Source: Lithobates sylvaticus
Lineage: Eukaryota; Chordata; Amphibia; Anura; Ranidae
DNA: 64,000 bases
NCBI GenBank assembly: GCA_028564925.1
Contig: CM053033.1
Span: 209,526,678-209,590,677 of the forward strand
Reading direction: 5' to 3'
Shown here piece by piece: positions 10,505 to 20,768 of the stretch. Below the pieces are notes generated by a model. It ran no database searches and was not told the origin of the DNA. It was given only the letters and a program-made list of their open reading frames with translations. The position numbers and the translations under genes were made by a program. Position 1 is the first letter of the stretch, and every line of letters begins with the position of its first letter.

Positions 10505-10561
10505 TTAAAGTTCATGTGGGTGTAAAGGCAGGTGTCACAAAACTTTTGACAATAAAGTGTA

Positions 10562-11436
10562 TAATTACTTTTTTTTTTTGCCTAAAATTCGGCTTCAATA
10601 AGTTTACACGTCTTTCCTTGGCTTTGGCCCAAGCAAGTTAAAATCCCCATATGCCTTTTTCAAGATGGCACATAACTATTTGCCATTTCCTAATTCAGAG
10701 TGGAGTCCTGCTCCTTTAAAAAGTGAAAAATGCAGCTAATATATTTAAAATGTACATTTCATACTGTATCTCAGTGGTGAATTTTAATTTGCTATGCACG
10801 CCGCCTCTCCAGCTCTCTTACAACCTCCGATCATGCACCCAGCTGTGTCACCTAATAAGTGTCACTTCTCCCTCGCCCAGAATTGCAGCGTGTCACCCCT
10901 CTATTCTGCGGTCGAGATTGTGCACACAATGCGCTCTGGCGATCAAACCAATCTGAAAAACAAAGCTGGAATCCTAATAAGTCGACTTATCACCGGCTTC
11001 AGTTGCGAAAAAAATAATAATTCTATTTCATGCTCAGATCATTCTTCAAAGACACACAGAGAATGAGATATTAAAGGCTTTACAAAATAGGCAGGCAGTA
11101 ATCTGCACATAAGCCAGGACACAAATAATGAGGTGAAGCCTAGCCTTCCTTGGCTTCCTCTTTAGAGGCAGAAAATTGTAATTTGACCAGAAAAGCGTCA
11201 CCTTACTGAAGAAGGGAGATCATCTTGTGATCTTAAAAAACCTCAAGCTGCAACCGATGTCACACGTAGTGAATAAAAAATAGGGGAGAGGGAGCAGATT
11301 CAGGCTTTGCAGTGAATAACAATGCTTGGTTTTACTTAAAGAGACACTGGCACTTTGCCATTTTAGGGTCGAGTGACACTGCCTCCTGATAATCCATCAC
11401 CCATCTGTGCTACCTCAATGCCTCCCCACTCTGTTA
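10562..11436. other. Stretch with no recognised repeat; possible single-copy DNA
   Basis: I see no transposon ends, tandem repeats or coding domains. Base composition is mixed. Overlapping 77- and 90-codon plus frames near 10723-11066 are in different registers and show no domain. The segment 10690-11060 is a candidate for non-repetitive, possibly constrained sequence, but nothing in the window proves it. Confidence 0.4.
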
Positions 11437-11860
11437 GGCCCCTTTCACTCCGGGGCGTTTTTCATGCGGTGCAGCGCTAAAAATAGCGCCTGTTCACCGC
11501 ATGAAAAAATCCTGCCCCTTTAACTCCAGTGTGAAAGCCGGCGGGCTTTCACACTGGAGCGGTGCGCTAGCAGGATGACAAAAAAAGTCCTGCTAGCAGC
11601 ATCTTTGGAGCGGGATAGGAGCGGTGTGTTCACCGCTCCTATACCGCTCCTTCCCATTGAATAGAATGGGACACCGCGGTGAAACCGCGGCAATACCGCC
11701 GCAAAGCGCCGCTACGGCGGCGCTCTGCGGGGGGTGTTTAACCCCTTTTCGGCCGCTCGCGGGGGTTAAAACCGCACCGCGAGCGGCGGAATACCGCGGT
11801 TAAAACGACGGTAAAGCCGCGCTGCTTTACCGTCACGACGGTAAAGCAGCGCTAAGAGCC
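11437..11860. mobile_element. GGCCCCTTTCAC family MITE, copy 1 (right end decayed)
   Basis: Begins ggcccctttcactccggggc after TTA (11434-11436). The interior has many nested hairpins: gcgctaaaaatagcgc, agccggcgggctttcacact, ctagcaggatg / gtcctgctagcag, gagcggtgtgttcaccgctc. The right terminal repeat expected from other copies is not intact here; similarity fades at about 11860. Confidence 0.8.
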
Positions 11861-11984
11861 CTTACTAGGTTTCTGTAAAGCCTTGTTTACATGGCCAGCC
11901 AGGGGTGCAGTGATAATAAGCAGCTGAGCCATAATTTTATCTCCCCCCTGACCATCTAGCCTCAAATTAACATGGCCATGTAAT

Positions 11985-12041
11985 TTCACCATAGGCGTGC
12001 ACACAGGGTGTGTAGGGTGTGCCTGGGCCCATCCTAATTAC
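11985..12041. repeat. Left part of an older repeat interrupted by a hAT element
   Basis: The sequence gcgtgcacacagggtgtgta and following bases up to cctaattac continue at 13627 with ctaatcaccctgtgcactgt. The two parts join into one block once the intervening hAT element is removed. Confidence 0.6.
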
Positions 12042-12249
12042 TAGACATGTGCATTAGTTTTCGTCCAATTGCATTTTCGTCCAAATTTCAGGTATTTTGG
12101 TTATCGTTTTAATAAACGATAACGAACGCGCAGAATCCGAAAAACCGAAAGATCCGACATAAACAAATGCTTTATTTTCATTTTCGTTGTGACAACAGTT
12201 CGATATAGATAGGAGATTCGACATGACGCTGACAATAGTGATCTGTGTC

Positions 12250-13225
12250 CATCGAACCTGTGGTCCAATGTGCCTAACCTTAGCTCTATTAGTCCAAGAT
12301 TTTTCTACATAGAGAGAAAAGATTTAACATTATAGAGACAATAGCAAAAAAGATTGAATGTGCCTAACCTAACTCTATTAGTCCAAGATTATTCGACATA
12401 GAGAGAAAAGATTCGTCATAGAGAGAAAAGATTCGACATAGAGAGAAAAGATTCGACATTATAGAGACAATAGCAAAAAAGATTGAATGTGCCTAACCTA
12501 ACTCTATTAGTCCAAGATTATTCGACATAGAGAGAAAAGATTCGACATAGAGAGAAAAGATTCGACATAGAGAGAAAAGATTCGACATAGAGAGAAAAGA
12601 TTCGACATAGAGAGAAAAGATTCGACATAGAGAGAAAAGATTCGACATTATAGAGACAATAGCAAAAAAGGTTGAATGTGCCTAACCTAACTCTATTAGT
12701 CCAAGATTATTCGACATAGAGAGAAAAGATTCGACATAGAGAGAAAAGATTTGACATAGAGAGAAAAGATTGACATAGAGAGAAAAGATTTGACATAGAG
12801 AGAAAAGATTCGACATTATAGAGAGAAAAGATTTGACATAGAGAGAAAATTATTCGACATAGAGAGACAATAGAGAGAAAAGATTTGACATAGAGAGAAA
12901 AGATTTGACATAGAGAGAAAAGATTCGACATAGAGAGAAAAGATTTGACATAGAGAGAAAAGAGTCGAAATTATAGAGACAATAGCAAAAAAGGTTGAAT
13001 GTGCCTAACCTAACTCTATTAGTCCAAGATTATTCGACATAGAGAGAAAAGATTCGACATAGAGAGAAAAGATTCGACATAGAGAGAAAAGATTCGACAT
13101 AGAGAGAAAAGATTCGACAGAGAGAAAAGATTCGACATTATAGAGACAATAGCAAAAAAGGTTAAATGTGCCTAACCTAACTCTATTAGTCCAAGATTAT
13201 TCGACATAGAGAGAAAAGATTCGAC
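12250..13225 (+). repeat. 20-bp satellite with higher-order structure
   Basis: The basic unit is ttcgacatagagagaaaaga, about 30 copies in varying states. Blocks of 1-10 such units are separated by a fixed spacer that reads attatagagacaatagcaaa, then tgaatgtgcctaacctaact and ctattagtccaagattatt. The spacer recurs about six times, near 12268, 12357, 12487, 12677, 13001 and 13167. The number of short units differs between blocks. The serine/leucine-rich minus frame at 12707-12931 is a reading of the array, not a gene. Confidence 0.9.
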
Positions 13226-13228
13226 ATG

Positions 13229-13455
13229 AAGATTAGACGAAGCAGTCGGCGCGAGCGGACATTTATGGTCAAATGCTCCGCCCATAGGCTATAGAAGAAT
13301 TCTAATGTTGGTTGACTAGTAATAATAATTAATAAATATAATTATTACTAGTGTCATACAACATTAGAATTCTACTATAGCTTGTAGGCAGAACATTCGA
13401 CCGGAAATGTACGATTGCGGCATCGTACAGTTTAGCTGCTCCGTCTAATCTTCTT
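13229..13455. repeat. Palindrome with roughly 100-bp arms inside the hAT element
   Basis: The left arm starts aagattagacgaagcagtc and includes gctatagaagaattctaatg. The right arm is its imperfect reverse complement, with cattagaattctactatagc and ctgctccgtctaatctt. The centre at about 13318-13352 is the AT-rich hairpin actagtaataataatt / aattattactagt. It lies directly against the satellite. Confidence 0.8.
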
Positions 13456-13626
13456 AGAACATTCGACAGACACCATAAGCCTTCAATGACAGATTTGACC
13501 TTAATTATTTCGGATTTTCGGACGAATGCATTTTTTAACGAAACAAAATAAATAAAAACGAATTTCGGGAGTAGCTAAATTTATTTTTCGGACGAAATTC
13601 CAAAACAAAATATTTCAGTGTGTCTA

Positions 13627-14015
13627 CTAATCACCCTGTGCACTGTCGTTTCTCCATCCTTTCTGGCATCCCCTGCCTCTCCCCTGCAGTGCTGCCAGCT
13701 TCCCACCTCTTCTCCCCCGATGGCTGGTGCGGGGGATGTTTCTGGATGGATGAGTGAACAGTTAGTGGGTTTCCTCCGGGTATTCCGGTTTCCTCCCACA
13801 ATCCAAAGACATGCAGGTAGGTTAATTGGCTTCTGTCCAAAAAATTGGCCCTAGTATATGAATGGGGACCTTGGATTGTGGGCTCCTTAAAGGGGAAGGG
13901 ACTGATGTGAGTGTGCAATGTACAGGGATAGGGGCAATTGTAGACACTCACTCAGGTTGAACTGGATGGACTGATGGTCTTTATTCAACCTTACTAACTA
14001 TGAAACTATGAACAC
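13627..14015 (+). repeat. Interspersed repeats flanking the hAT element (SINE-like part from about 13735)
   Basis: 13627-13735 continues the older repeat of 11985-12041. From about 13760 the sequence gtgggtttcctccgggtatt, then cggtttcctcccacaatcca and agacatgcaggtaggttaat appears, followed by ggttgaactggatggactga near 13957. I recognise these as dispersed repeats seen in many aquatic vertebrates but cannot assign a class with certainty; SINE-like is an inference. Confidence 0.5.
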
Positions 14016-14434
14016 AGTTAGTGATCTGTACCGATCGCTCCCGTGTTCATTCTTAACTGAAGCATAGTAAATTATGTTTACTATGTTTCACTTTGTGCAT
14101 GAACAGGAAGTTGCTCAGCAAAGAGCACTTCCCATTTGTTCACTGTCCAAAAAAAGGGACTGGGGAGGCTCTGTCCTCAGTCCCTCTCTCTCTCTTTAGA
14201 CCCTTGATATTTCACCAAAGCCCTCCAACACGGCTACTAATTTTTTTTTTTAAATAATACATATAGCGATATGGACTACCAGCAGAAAGCACCATACCTT
14301 TCAGTGTTTTTAGACATCACTTGTTCCTTTGGTAATCAGTGTAACCAATGACCTCATATTTATGTGCCCAACAAATTGAATTATGAGACGTATAGTTGTC
14401 CTTGGGATAGTTGCTTTGCACCTATGTACCCTTA
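14016..14434. other. Stretch with no recognised gene
   Basis: Holds a short palindrome catagtaaattatgtttactatg-like hairpin at 14064-14086, a CT-rich run near 14185 and otherwise unremarkable sequence, up to the MITE at 14435. Confidence 0.45.
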
Positions 14435-14860
14435 TGCCGCGTACACACGATTGTAATTCTCGTCAGAAAAAGCTCTGATGGTTTACCCGACGGAATTCCA
14501 GCGGAATTCCGCTCAAACTGTCTTGCCTACACATGGTCACACCAAATTCCGACCGTCAAGAACGCAGTGACGTACAACACTACGACGAGCCGAGAAAAAA
14601 ATTAAGTTTAATGCTTCCGAGCATGCGTCGAATTGTTTCCGAGCATGTGTAGGAATTTTGCGCGTTGGAATTGCTACAGACGATCGGAATTTCGGATAGA
14701 AACCTTTTCCGTCGGAAAAATTGAGAACCTGCTCTCAAATTTTTGCTGTTGGAAATTCGGCCAGCAAAATTCCAATGGAGCCTACACACGGTCGCATTTT
14801 CTGATGAAAATCTCTCATCGGTCTTTTGCTGGCCGAAATTCCGATCGTGTGTACGCGGTA
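14435..14860. mobile_element. Harbinger-like MITE, copy 6
   Basis: Complete 426-bp copy starting tgccgcgtacacacgattgt and ending gatcgtgtgtacgcggta. It is flanked by TTA (14432-14434) and TAA (14861-14863), so one target base has changed. It resembles copy 1 internally (gagcatgcgtcgaattgttt). Confidence 0.88.
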
Positions 14861-14863
14861 TAA

Positions 14864-16722
14864 GACTACACATCCAAGGGATCCTTGCTGCAACATGAAG
14901 ATTACCGGGAGTTGCTATAAAGGAAGCCAAAAGCGCCTGTGGACTCTTCTTCCTTCTGGGCCTGACGCAAAACGGACCTCTCCGTGTAACAGGGAGAGAG
15001 GTCGCGGCCTATCACGCAGAGTCTTACTTCCAACCCAAGTCCTAAAGTTCCTAGCTCTGTCACCCGCTGTTAGACATCCTGTCATCAACACTACTCGGAT
15101 CACCTGCCTGTTGGTGTGGGTGCGTGTGCCAAGCTTCATTTTGGAAGACCGAGACAGCAGATCCGCTGCACAAGTGTCACTACACGAGTTCCAGTCCTGA
15201 AGACATCGGAGCGATCTGGTCATTGGTGAGAGGGCAAATAGCTCAACCTTTATCTATCCATTGTCATTATTACAGGGACACTGTGCACAGACATCTTTAC
15301 CCCAAGAACACTTTATTGCATTGCATGAACACTGTGCTCAGACACCTTTAGATCTTCCACCCTAGGAACTTACTGCTTCATCAAAACCCAAACGAATTAC
15401 AGTTAACGAGCTCCAACTAGCTAGCAAAGAACATCAGATCTGCAACGTGGAACTTTCTTTGCCGTTACTCAGAGGGCCCTCCCCTATACTACTTCTTGAT
15501 AGACCTGCTTTTATCTTTTAGTATAGACTAGCCAGATCACATCTTTCTCTGTGTGGCCGCATAAGTAGTTAACTGAAGCCTCCATAAGGGAGGGGCAGGT
15601 TTGCTGAGTTGGCGCTGTTGTCTTGGCTCAGTAGATTATCACCTCCCTCTCAAATAACTTTCTTTTTTGGTTCAAGTAAAGTATTTCAGAACCTAATTAT
15701 ACTGAGTTGGGTGATCATTACCACACAGTGCTACAAGGATGTCCGAACCCAGAGTGTCAGGTGAGATGGAAGGTTTAACAGGTCATGGCCGTACAGATGA
15801 GCAGGTAATTCTCAGCTGTCCCCTAGGGGGCCGTGCTACATAAACAAGCAGTCACATTACCCACTTGGAAAACCCCAACACCATCTAACATTGGAGTTTA
15901 TTCTCTAGTGTGACCTCCTGCAGAAAAAAGTGAGGTGAAGAAGTACAGATGGGTGGTTAAATCTTGCCTGGGTGGGTCGACTTTCTGGAGGCCCTACCAA
16001 CTCTGCTATATATGGGCAAATAACAGTGTATTTTTACAGTAAACCTATCAGGATAGAAATATGAATGACGCCAAGTCCTGGGCTTCTCCGGGCCTAATGG
16101 TGATCTCCAGAGTTAGGGAAAGCTGACATCCTTCTATGTAGAGTGGGTTACAAGGCATGGTGGGTGCAATGCAAGGTATATTAATGGGCGCCAGACACTT
16201 TTTGAATGCAAAGAGATTTATTTTCTCCTAACAGAACTGTGGGGAAGAGGGTTAGGGCCAGGACACCCTTTAGGAGTTGTTATTTAATTAGCAGACTCCG
16301 AGACTTCTACAGGTAGAAAGACATTCAGGGAAAGACACCCAGCCGGACACCACATCTGCATGTGTAGATACGCTGTCTCCTATGGCAACCATCTTGAACA
16401 GTTTCTAACAAAGGTTGTAATGAACTCTTTCACTTCTTCCACAATCTCCTTGTTTAGATCTTCACTCAACTGAGCTCCCAGTCTATCACTTAGACCCGCT
16501 GATCTGCCACTGGATCTCTACATTATTGGAATCTGGAAACCCCCTTTAACAAGATCTGTTATCTTTAATGATATGGTAGTAAATTTGTACTATCTCCATA
16601 TGCACAAAGGTTGTCTATGTTTAAACAACCCCCATGACGGGGCCCCTTCTACCCCCGGGCCCCATAACAGCTGTGTGGGCTGATATGGCTATTGGTATGC
16701 CACTGGCTATAGATACCTTTAA
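14864..16722. other. 1.86-kb stretch without a supportable feature
   Basis: No transposon termini, tandem array or coding domain could be supported. Segments such as 15560-15760 and 16165-16330 have a dense, promoter-like or repeat-like feel, but I see no paired ends. Open frames of 100-124 codons on both strands at 14826-15223 overlap one another and contain no motif. Confidence 0.4.
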
Positions 16723-17605
16723 CTGCTTGCCGACCGCCGCATGAACATTTACGTCAGCAGAATGGCACAGACAGGTAAATGGGCATACAAGTACGTCCCT
16801 TTAAATATGCCGACCCTCCCACGAGCTCCGTGATCGTCTCACAGAGAGGAAGAACGGGGAAATGCTGATGTAAACAAGCATTTCCTTGTTCTGCCTAGTG
16901 ACACTGTGATCGGGAGCCATGATCAGTGTTGTGTCACACGTAGCCCACCCCCCACAGTTAGAATCACTCCCTAGGACACACTTAACCCCTGCAGCGCCCC
17001 ATAGTGGTTACCCTAGTCACATTTACACAGTAATCAGTGCATTTTTAATTGCACTGATCGCTGTATAAATGTAAATGGTCCCAAAATAGCACCAAAAGTG
17101 TCTGATGTGTCCGACATAATGTCGCAGTCACAATAAAAATCGTAGATCGCTGCCATTACTAATCAAAAAAAAAATATTAATAAAAATGCCATAAAACTGT
17201 CCCCTATTTTGTAGAAGCTATAGCTTTTGCGCAAACCAATCAATAAATGCTTATTGCTATTTTTTTTTAACAAAAATATCTAGAAGAATACGTATCGGCC
17301 TAAACTGGGGAAAAAAAATGTTTTTTATATATTTTTGGGGGATATTTATTATAGCAAAAACGTTTAAAAATATTGTGTTTTTTAAATGTTTAAATGTTTG
17401 CTCTTTTTTTGTTTATAGCGCAAAAAATAAGAACCGCAGAGGTGATCAAATACCACGAAAGAAAGCTCTATTTGTGGGGAAAAAAGGACGTCAATTTTGT
17501 TTGGGGGCAACGTCGCACAACCGCGCAATTGTCAGTTAAAGCGATGCAGTGACGAATCGCAAAAAAACGGTCTTTGGGCAGCCAAATGGTCCGGGGCTTA
17601 AGGGG
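16723..17605 (+). mobile_element. TTAA-bounded transposon, copy 3
   Basis: Starts ctgcttgccgaccgccgcat and ends ggtccggggcttaagggg, between TTAA 16719-16722 and TTAA 17606-17609. It shares with copies 1 and 2 the gaagaatacgtatcggccta, tatttattatagcaaaaa and gaaagctctatttgtgggga blocks. No coding capacity. Confidence 0.85.
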
Positions 17606-17609
17606 TTAA

Positions 17610-18339
17610 ACAGTAAGATGGGATTTCTTCTAAACATTACACATTTTTATATTCATATATTCTTTTTTTAGCAACTTTTCTTGTTATTGATGGTATTTAT
17701 TGTTTGATATACAGATAGCCAATTGAAGGAGCATCTGCAAATTTGAAAATGCAATAAATGATAAGAGCATATGTGAAAATGTCAAAGTCCATCACAAATG
17801 TATTTCAGGAAAAATGTACAATAATACCTGAAAGCATCCACTGCCTGGAAATATACTCTAGTGTCCTTTGAATATGCCGTACAAAGAAATCTGTTAATGT
17901 TGATTTTCTAAGGCACCATTGGAAGATTTTAAAAGACAATTGTTATCTGGTGCATTCATGTTGCCGTCCTTTGAACAAATGATCATTTGATCAAAGTGTC
18001 ATTTGTAAGCGGCAGAATTTTGTCCTTTGTTGCTGTGCTCCTTTAGTGGAATGGGATTAACCCTTTGATGGCAGTGTGTTCCAAATGAGGCATCTGTCAA
18101 CAAAGAAAGTGGAACCATAGCATAAACTTTTTCTTTTTGTTTTGGATGGAATGGAAAAGGTCAGAGTTTAAAGCCCGAGTTCAGGATAGGCAGACCCCAA
18201 AGGAACACTTTTTATTTTCACTCTTTGCATGCATACCCTTTTGGAGCTGTCTTCTCCAATTTATGTGTTCATATAATATTCAGGAGTGGGTGTCTTTGGT
18301 CCAGAGATGGAGTGGGCGCTGCCCTTGAATTATTCTCCT
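17610..18339. other. Stretch with no recognised repeat
   Basis: AT-rich, apparently non-repetitive sequence between a TTAA element and the 61-bp satellite. There is no coding motif; the 63-codon frame at 18137-18328 is unremarkable. Confidence 0.4.
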
Positions 18340-20049
18340 ATGAGTCCAGGGTAGCTTGAGGATTCTTCTCCAGTGGGAGTGTCCTTGTCACCCTAAGCTC
18401 ACAGGAAGTGTGTAGCTTGAGGATTCTTCCCCAGTGGGATTGTCCTTTCACCCCCAGCTCACAGGAAGTGGGTAGCTCAATGATTCTTCCCCAGTGGGAG
18501 TGTCCTTGATACCATGAGAGCACAGGAAGTGTGTAGCTTAAGGATTCTTCCCCAGTGGGAGTGTCCTTGACACCCTGAGCTCACAGGAAGTGGGTAGCTT
18601 GATGATTTTTCCCCAGTGGGAGTGTCCTTGACACCCTGAGCTCACAGGAAGTGTGAAGCTTGAGGATTCTTCCCCAGTGGGAGTGTCCTTTCACCCCCAG
18701 CTCACAGAAAGTGGGTAGCTCGATGATTCTTCCCCAGTGGGAGTGTCCTTGACACCCTGAGAGCACAGGAAGTGTGTAGCTTGAGGATTTTATCCCAGTG
18801 GGAGTGTCCTTGACACCCTGAACTCACAGGAAGTGTGTAGCTTGAGGATTCTTCCCCAGTGGGAGTGTCCTTGTCACCCCCAGCTCACAGGAAGTGTGTA
18901 GCTTGACGATTCTTCCCCAGTGGGAGTGTCCTTGACACCTTGAGCTCACAGGAAGTGGGTAGCTTGATGATTTTTTTCCCAGTGCGAGTGTCCTTGACAC
19001 CCTGAGCTCACAGGAAGTGGGTAGCTTGATGATTATTCCCCAGTGGGAGTGTCCTTGACACCCTGAGCTCACAGGAAGTGTGAGGCTTGAGGATTCTTCC
19101 CCAGTGGGAGTGTCCTTTCACCCCCAGCTCACAGGAAGTGGGTAGCTTAATCATTCTTCCCCAGTGGGAGTGTCCTTGACACCCTGAGAGCACAGGAAGT
19201 GTGTAACTTGAGGATTCTTCCCCAGTGGGAGTGTCCTTGACACCCTGAACTCACAGAAAGTGTGAAACCTGAGGATTCTTCCCCAGTGGGAGTGTCCTTG
19301 TCACCCCCAGCTCACAGGAAGTGTGTAGCTTGACGATTCTTCCCCAGTGGGAGTGTCCTTGACACCCTGAGCTCACAGGAAGTGTGAGGCTTGAGGATTC
19401 TTCCCCAGTGGGAGTGTCCTTTCACCCCCAGCTCACAGGAAGTGGGTAGCTCAATGATTCTTCCCCAGTGGGAGTGTCCTTGACACCCTGAGAGCACAGG
19501 AAGTGTGTAGCTTGAGGATTCTTCCCCAGTGGGAGTGTCCTTGACACCCTGAGCTCACAGGAAGTGGGTAGCTTGATGATTCTTCCCCAGTGGGAGTGTT
19601 CTTGACACCCTGAGCTCACAGAAAGTGTAGCTTGAGGATTTTTCCCCAGTGGGAGTGTCCTTGACACCCTGAGAGCACATGAAGTGTGTAGCTTGAGGAT
19701 TCTATCCCAGTGGGAGTGTTTTTGACACCCTGAGCTCACAGGAAGTGGGTAGCTTGATGATTCTTCCCCAGTGGGAGTGTTCTTGACACCCTGAGCTCAC
19801 AGGAAGTGGGTAGCTTGATGATTATTTCCCAGTGGGGGGTCCTTGACACCCTGAGAGCACAGGAAGTGTGTAGCTTGAGGATTCTTCCCCAGTGGGAGTA
19901 TCCTTGACACCCTGAGCTCACAGAAAGTGGGTAGCTTGATGATTCTTCCCCAGTGGGAGTGTCCATAACACCCTGAGAGCAGAGGAAGTGTGCAGCTTGA
20001 CGATTCTTCCCCAGTGGGAGTGTCCTTGTCACCCCGAGCTCACAGGAAT
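18340..20049 (+). repeat. 61-bp satellite array, about 28 units
   Basis: The unit is 61 bp: ttccccagtgggagtgtcct, tgacaccctgagctcacagg, aagtgtgtagcttgaggattc. Two main variants alternate (gtgggtagcttgatg versus gtgtgtagcttgagg). A third variant with ctttcacccccagctcacag recurs near 18447, 18689, 19112 and 19420, which shows local block duplication. Because 61 is not a multiple of three, three units make 183 bp; the many minus-strand frames of 61 codons are therefore artefacts. Confidence 0.93.
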
Positions 20050-20604
20050 TGGATCGAATGACGTTGAGCGTGTCTCCTGTGCCAGTTCTACCATTGTTGT
20101 TTTAACAATATAGATGAGATGTCAAAGCCAAGCACCTAGCCTAAGTTCACCTCCTAATCTTCTCAATACTGTACTTTAAAAAGCTTATGTTTACTATATG
20201 AAGTACCCAAAAGGTCATCCATTCTCACCAGCCCCCCTGCTAGAGCCTTGTGATAAGCTTTGTAAAGATTCTTTAGTGAATTTATTAACAAATTCCTAGA
20301 TGTATTGCAACTAGTGTGCATACCTGATTTTGACTTATCGCTCTTGTAACCCTCTGTACAGCAGCACCAGGAGAGGGCTGGCCAGAAATAAGAGTCAATC
20401 AGTTAAGAAAATAGTGAATAGAGTGAAGCTCTGCTCCTTCACTAACCAATCACAGGCTGGGGGCAGGGAGCAGACCAAGCTAAATTGCTTAACTGCAGCA
20501 AATGTCAGGTCACCAACCTGACTCTGTCTAGTTGTGCTGTGTAAATCTCAAGACTGTGTAGGCAGAAATACAAATCCTTTTGATAGTAAAATAGCTTGCA
20601 TATA
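20050..20604. other. Stretch with no recognised feature
   Basis: Mixed sequence between the 61-bp satellite and the Tc1-like element. No coding domain; part of 20330-20560 may be repeat-derived. Confidence 0.4.
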
Positions 20605-20768
20605 CACTCATCAGACACTTTATTAGGTTCATCAATTGCTTTGTAATGCAAATTTCTAACCAGCCAATCACATGGCAGCAACTCAATGCATTTAGGTATC
20701 TAGAAATGGTGAAGACAACTTGCTGAAGTTCAAACCGAGCATCAGAATGGGGAAGAAAGGGATTTAAG

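Larger units (their letters stand above)
8329..10559. mobile_element. Fold-back Tc1-like element, split by two younger insertions
   Basis: The left end cactatattaccaaaagtat follows TA (8327-8328). The right end, caaaacttttgacaataaag before TA (10560-10561), is its near reverse complement. Both arms are the 3' half of the same Tc1 element in opposite orientation, meeting near 8880. The right arm is interrupted by a MITE (9190-9587) and a TTAA element (9608-10504). Removing these leaves about 0.93 kb whose right arm matches the left arm base for base across both junctions. Confidence 0.85.
12042..13626. mobile_element. hAT-type non-autonomous transposon filled with a satellite
   Basis: The left end is tagacatgtgcattagtttt and the right end is tcagtgtgtcta. 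They are flanked by 8-bp direct repeats ctaattac (12034-12041) and ctaatcac (13627-13634), one mismatch apart. Terminal inverted repeats are short (tagaca / tgtcta). Just inside both ends lies AT-rich sequence with ttttcgtcc / ggacgaaa motifs. The middle is the tandem array at 12250-13225 and a palindrome at 13229-13455. No transposase is visible. Confidence 0.82.

Noticed and set aside
15560-15760. Possible solo LTR
   Set aside because: The sequence has an LTR-like feel, but I could not find a convincing TG...CA pair with target duplication or a second copy in the window.
18338-20032. Series of 61-codon and longer minus-strand frames rich in CELRVSRTLPLGKN
   Set aside because: They are readings of the 61-bp satellite; three units make exactly 61 codons. 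Frames of this kind appear in several registers.
18340-20049. CRISPR-like array
   Set aside because: The units are contiguous variants without unique spacers, and the genome is eukaryotic.
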